Source of the DNA: Paraglomus occultum
Taxonomy: Eukaryota > Glomeromycota > Glomeromycetes > Paraglomerales > Paraglomeraceae
Length of the DNA: 13,758 bases
Reading direction: 5' to 3'
NCBI GenBank assembly: GCA_910592205.1
Contig: CAJVPJ010000980.1
Coordinates: 1 to 13,758, forward strand
The notes under the pieces were generated by a model, which saw only the letters and a program-made list of their open reading frames with translations, did no database searches and was not told where the DNA came from. Shown here in pieces: positions 10,423 through 13,758 of this stretch. The position numbers and the translations under genes are program-made. Within the stretch, counting starts at the first letter, position 1; every line of letters starts with the position of its first letter.

Positions 10423-10500
10423 TTACTGAACAAACAATTCTGGTGTTTCATTCTCAACAAGCCGAGCAGTACGCTTGACGTTCTCGTCCCAATCTTCTAG
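9686..10500 (+). CDS. Speculative three-exon gene, unrecognised
   Basis: Three open blocks can be joined with GT-AG introns and consistent phase: 9686-9766 (ATG, MLFPKLSCDLIENSS), 9846-9969 (after AACAACAG, ending at donor GGCAG/GTACAT) and 10256-10500 (ALISLSEDEVAYTFN, stop TAG). Introns would be 79 and 286 bp, and the product 149 aa. I recognise no domain; the start is only faintly like the beginnings of fungal BTB proteins. The last 78 bp run antisense to RPN9 exon 7, which lowers confidence. It may instead be a decayed gene or chance open frames. Confidence 0.2.
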
Positions 10501-12186
10501 ACGTCGTCTCATACCGTCAATTTGATTTGTATCTAGAACACGTGGCTGTACCCATGTGACCACGACTAATTCGTCAACTTGATCAATTGTCCCTCGGATG
10601 AGCTTGAGACAGAGAGCTTTCATGATTAAAACTTCAACCTGTATTGGGAAAACGTATTAAAACATGGTAATGGTGAGATGAGGTAAAAAATCTTAAATCT
10701 CCTTAGGCATCACCTCATCGATACGCATTCTAGTCTCGGCCGCAATACTAGTAAATGGAATGGTCCTGTTATCTGCACTTCTCCTAAAGACGGCTTCGAT
10801 GAGTGACATTAATCGAATCTTTTCGAGTAAATGTCCAAAGTTCTCTGTAAATAACGACTGCGGAACAATAAACTTGTGAGCCAAGTTCTGACATAAGAGA
10901 GAAATTACGAACGTCATAATTGCCATTAAATTTACACTACACCTGTTTTGCAAAATATGGTTGCAATGCTTCAAATCTGCCATAGTCTCCAGCATTAAAC
11001 GCCAATAACAATGCTCGTAACCATTCGTGTTCTGTACCCGACAGCGAGTCAAGAATTGGGTGCATTAACTATGCAACAGAAGGATGACGTAAGCTGAAGT
11101 AGAGACAAATATAATCGCGGTGGGCTTATTTACGAACAACTCACTAGTTCCCCAAAATTGTAAATTGTGTCCCCTAATAAGGCGCAAAGAGCAAGGTCAT
11201 AAGCCCTATCAATTCTTTCTTTAATGGGAACATCTTCAAGCTGGATGCAAGCAAGATACAACAAAGCATTCTTGTAATAACCGGCATATTCTCCCTTTGC
11301 CTATAATATGGTGTTAAAATATTTTCATGTGTTCATTCCGCTACGCAATTGATCAACGCTAACAGCTTTTCATTCTTAACGTACCTTGTGGAAATCGGCA
11401 CTTACACGGTAAAAACTCGCATAAATCACAGTTTCGACAGAATCAAAAGTATCAAGAATCTTTTGAGACTCGTCAATTGCCCTTTTTGTTCCTTCCAGAT
11501 CTCCTAGTAGCAACTTTTTAAACGCCGTTTCCATTACAGCAAGAACATAAACGTCTTGCGTTTCTGGTTTACTAACTCTCTCTACTAACGTAGTCAAAAA
11601 GCCCAAGGCCTCATTATTGTCTACCAAAGTAAACGTAGACTAATTAATACCGAGATGATGAATAAACAAAAGCATAATTATATGAAGTACCATTAAATTG
11701 CTTTGACGCAGTCAATCCAAGTGTAACCAATTTGAGTTTATTCATTTTATTTTCCCAATCAGAAATAAAATTCTGAAAAAGAGGAATTTGGAATTGACCA
11801 GATGATGGCAGTGAGAAAAATTCTTCGATCTTAAGCGTAAGCTGGTGCCAAAGTCTGATTTGAGATGGCATAAGTTAGTTAATTGGATACATAATAACTT
11901 TCTGACATGGTAAGAAATTAACTCATTCGAAGACTGCATTAACTTATAATCCTAATCTTAAATGGCGTATGTAGATTTATCAACCGATTAGTTTCGCTTC
12001 TTAGCATCAGCTACGATCTTTTAATACCCGACAACACAAGAATACGTACGTTACTCACTTCCTTTCATACAAATCCTCAAAAGCATCAAAATAATCTTGA
12101 AGTTCACCGGACGCATGCTTTCGCAGCCCTCGGAGAGCTACAATTGGATTTTGGTCCAAGTCCATTTGTTGATACATAGTCGACAT
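10423..12186 (-). CDS. RPN9: 26S proteasome regulatory subunit Rpn9 (PSMD13), seven exons, complete
   Basis: Rpn9 is a PCI-domain subunit of the 19S lid. It helps to assemble the lid and hold it on the proteasome. Exons on the minus strand are 12059-12186, 11691-11854, 11385-11620, 11145-11300, 10943-11068, 10714-10887 and 10423-10638. Introns are 204, 70, 84, 76, 55 and 75 bp, all GT-AG and phase-consistent, giving 399 aa (human 376). Diagnostic blocks in order are ERKLWHQLTLKI, DNNEALGFLTTLVERV, ILDTFDSVETVIYASFY, GYYKNALLYLACIQLED, YNFGELLMHPILDSL, then the PCI winged-helix part with LMSLIEAVFRR, VEVLIMKALCLKLIRGTIDQ and VTWVQPRVLD. These are closer to fungal Rpn9 than to animal PSMD13. 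The start is MSTMYQQMDL; a second in-frame ATG lies three codons on. I found no yeast-style PACE box (GGTGGCAAA) in the 148 bp upstream. Confidence 0.97.
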
Positions 12187-12334
12187 AATTAGAGTCTGGG
12201 ATGTGAAGCGTTGGTTTAAAATTTTAAACAGTGGGGGTAATGTATACGTAATATAGTAATTGCGTAACCAAATAGAAGCAAAAACCGGGGTGCCTATCAT
12301 GTGATAATAAATCTTTTACTTTGATTTCGTTTCA
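12187..12334. promoter_or_regulatory. Divergent intergenic region of RPN9 and the zinc-domain gene
   Basis: 148 bp separate the RPN9 start (minus) from the zinc-domain gene start (plus), so this is a candidate bidirectional promoter. It contains a perfect 16-bp palindrome, GTTTAAAATTTTAAAC, at 12214-12229, about 28 bp before the RPN9 ATG. The palindrome may be a binding site or only AT-rich chance. AATAAA at 12307-12312 on the plus strand has no upstream plus-strand gene to serve. Confidence 0.4.
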
Positions 12335-12924
12335 ATGGATACCAATGATAATATCACTCCTACTGAAAAGCGTATTAGTATGCACTGTTTAATGTGAATG
12401 AACACCAATTGAACTTCCTATTGAAGAATTTGAAAAGAGTTGGTGGCCGTTAGTAACAAACATATGGACGCAATATAATTTTTATAATTTGGCAACTGGA
12501 AAATTTACGTCTGCCGCATCGAGAATCGAGCACACGACAAGAAGGAATTTCAATTGACAGGTGTAGGCAAACCTCAGCTCGACCGACCATCAGATCTTTG
12601 CAATGCAAAATTAAAATTATATGGTTCATGTCTTCGGAAGTTGTTCAAATCGAGCGGTATAAAGATCATACACACCCCATACGAGATATTGATAGAATCA
12701 AACATTTCAGAATACATATGTTCGAAGAAAGTGGATTTGAAATTTACGAACGGCGTGAGCAAATCACCATACTTGGGTCACAAACGGAGGAACAGAGAAG
12801 AACTGATAGCCGAAGACTTACTGTTAATGAACTGATGGAAAGAGTGCGGGATATGTACTGGAGGGTGCAGAGCAGATTGATAGTTTTATTGAAACTTGGA
12901 GAGATCATTAACGATATGATATAA
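12335..12924 (+). CDS. Short FAR1/MULE-type zinc-binding-domain protein, three exons
   Basis: Exons are 12335-12377, 12427-12508 and 12561-12924, with 49- and 52-bp GT-AG introns, in phase, giving 162 aa. After MDTNDNITPTEKR comes FEKSWWPLVTNIWT, then KFTCRQ with C43, QCKIKIIW with C57, and a helix-strand part ending ERYKDHTHPIRDIDRIK with H78 and H80. The pattern is C-x13-C-x20-H-x-H. The WWPLV...C...CKIKI...IE..KDHTHPI layout matches the WRKY/GCM1-like zinc domain found at the start of FAR1/MULE-related proteins and in many solo fungal proteins (family knowledge, from memory). The splice from frame to frame at 12508/12561 is what brings the two cysteines together, which supports the model. 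No transposase core follows; the C-terminus is a charged helix (TVNELMERVRDMYWR). A second open frame at 12549-12835 overlaps exon 3. DNA binding is inferred. Confidence 0.55.
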
Positions 12925-12932
12925 ATTTATGA

Positions 12933-12938
12933 AATAAA
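12933..12938 (+). terminator. AATAAA, poly(A) signal of the zinc-domain gene
   Basis: Canonical hexamer 8 bp after the TAA at 12922-12924, inside a T/A-rich stretch. Its position supports the end of the zinc-domain gene on the plus strand, although 8 bp would make a very short 3' UTR. Confidence 0.5.
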
Positions 12939-13230
12939 TTTATTTTTTATCGGCTGCCAATTACTGTACTGTATGTGAAAATTTCTCGTTACGAGAACGT
13001 AGAATTTAGCTATTCAATTCCTGAAACACCACACGTATTCTTCCTACCCTTCCATTATGATCAATAAATGCTTTGTATCGTATCAAAGTGCTTCTTTCTA
13101 TAACAGTTCTAACGTCTCCTAATGTCCCATTACCGGCGTAAACAGCCTCGTCTGAAGTAACAAGTAAAGAGTTTCAACGCTAAATTTGATGTATTGAAAC
13201 TGTGAAGCTGTTTAAAACTGACGCGTAACT

Positions 13231-13248
13231 TTGTGTTTCGAAACACAA
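13231..13248. repeat. Perfect 18-bp palindrome TTGTGTTTCGAAACACAA
   Basis: Both halves match exactly around the central TTCGAA. It lies about 90 bp left of the direct repeats that precede the IS607-type recombinase remnant. A palindrome of this length is rarely seen by chance in a window of this size and could bind a dimeric protein. There is no direct evidence for its role. Confidence 0.5.
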
Positions 13249-13320
13249 TCACAGAATTACAACTGTGGCTAATAATGACTAATGATCTTATTGGCTATCA
13301 ATGGCTATTGAAAAATTTAA

Positions 13321-13377
13321 ATAAACGCGATTTATACCTTATTAATAAGAATGATTTTTTGTTTATAAACGCGATTT
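13321..13377 (+). repeat. Two direct copies of ATAAACGCGATTT near the recombinase start
   Basis: ATAAACGCGATTT is found at 13321-13333 and again at 13365-13377, 44 bp apart start to start and 51 bp before the first ATG of the recombinase remnant. The core AAACGCGAT recurs at 13583-13591 inside the recombinase, and AAACGCGATTTA at 1463-1474. IS607-family recombinases are known to act on short repeated motifs near element ends. Whether these are such sites is inference. Confidence 0.45.
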
Positions 13378-13427
13378 TTTGAGGTTTGAAATGAAGGTGT
13401 GCTGCGAAGAATAAAAATTCTTACTAA

Positions 13428-13758
13428 ATGGTTCTTCTTTCTGCTCATCAAGCATCGAAACAGCTTGGAGTCTCATCCAGAACTCTACGTCGCTGGCACT
13501 CTCAAGGGCGTATAAACCTACAGTGGCATCCATTTACGCGCGAGTTTCGAGTCCCAAGCAACGGAACGACCTTGAACGACAGAAACGCGATCTCCAATAA
13601 CTATCCTTCACATCTCGTCCTCACAGACGTTGCAAGCGACATCAATTGGAAGAGACCTGGACTTAAGACCTTATTGGAACGCTCGCGTCGCGGCTTGGTC
13701 ACAGAGGTAGTTTTGTGTTTGGTTGCTCCCTCGATTCATTCGAATGCATGCTCATCAC
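13428..13758 (+). pseudogene. tnpA-like: IS607-family serine recombinase (TnpA) remnant, frameshifted, runs off the window
   Basis: IS607 TnpA is a serine recombinase with an N-terminal MerR-like helix-turn-helix that moves its element through a circular intermediate. In frame with the ATG at 13428 is LSAHQASKQLGVSSRTLRRW plus HSQGRI (13440-13514), the family's HTH. The catalytic segment SIYARVSSPKQRNDLERQ lies in a different frame (13529-13582), with the serine codon of RVS at 13547-13549. It ends at TAA 13598. The next block, YPSHLVLTDVASDINWKRPG followed by LKTLLERSRRGLVTEVV (13602-13712), is back in the first frame. The usual wing and linker between HTH and catalytic domain is missing, so there is an internal deletion and at least two frame changes. 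After 13715 the match fades; LPRF in a third frame (13726-13737) may continue it. The first frame stays open to the window end. The element is decayed and probably inactive. Confidence 0.85.

Noticed and set aside
13006-13533. Two-exon minus-strand gene for an 84-aa protein (13425-13533 joined to 13006-13151) with good GT-AG sites and matching phase
   Set aside because: Its first exon is exactly antisense to the recognisable HTH of the IS607-type recombinase, so it is most likely a shadow. The second block (IRYKAFIDHNGRVGRI) alone has no recognised family. Strand-specific RNA data could revive it.

Overview
The window is eukaryotic nuclear DNA and most likely fungal. The genes carry many short GT-AG introns (about 49-208 bp). 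The two best-conserved proteins, V-ATPase subunit D and proteasome subunit Rpn9, resemble fungal versions more than animal ones. Examples are the FPTRM, YQVQES and DVIF motifs in subunit D, and ERKLWHQLT, FDSVETV and RGTIDQVDE in Rpn9. An F-box/LRR gene, a short FAR1/MULE-type zinc-domain gene and a decayed IS607-type recombinase point, by inference only, to an early-diverging fungus such as Mucoromycota/Glomeromycotina. The sequence is AT-rich. I see no rRNA, tRNA or CRISPR.

Layout, left to right: (1) 1-405, no gene seen. (2) 406-2060 (+), an eight-exon gene model for an unrecognised 305-aa protein, in which every junction keeps phase. (3) 2304-3558 (-), complete seven-exon VMA8, tail-to-tail with (2). 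(4) 3674-5363 (+), complete seven-exon aminoacylase-1 (M20 peptidase family), head-to-head with VMA8 across 115 bp. (5) about 6322-7303 (+), F-box/LRR gene whose first exon is not resolved. (6) 8113-9115 (+), secreted-entry, single-pass membrane protein of unknown function. (7) 9116-10422, mostly non-coding, with a speculative three-exon gene. (8) 10423-12186 (-), complete seven-exon RPN9. (9) 12335-12924 (+), short zinc-binding-domain protein, head-to-head with RPN9. (10) 13321 to the window end (+), remnant of an IS607-family element: MerR-like helix-turn-helix, serine-recombinase catalytic segment and the following conserved block, split over two reading frames, with short direct repeats upstream.

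The genes do not form one pathway. VMA8 (vacuolar acidification), RPN9 (proteasome lid) and ACY1 (N-acyl amino acid hydrolysis) are housekeeping genes. The F-box and zinc-domain genes look like members of lineage-expanded families. The most notable item is the IS607-type remnant at the right edge. In eukaryotes and large DNA viruses such elements can carry a TnpB/Fanzor gene next to the recombinase, and that position lies outside this window.
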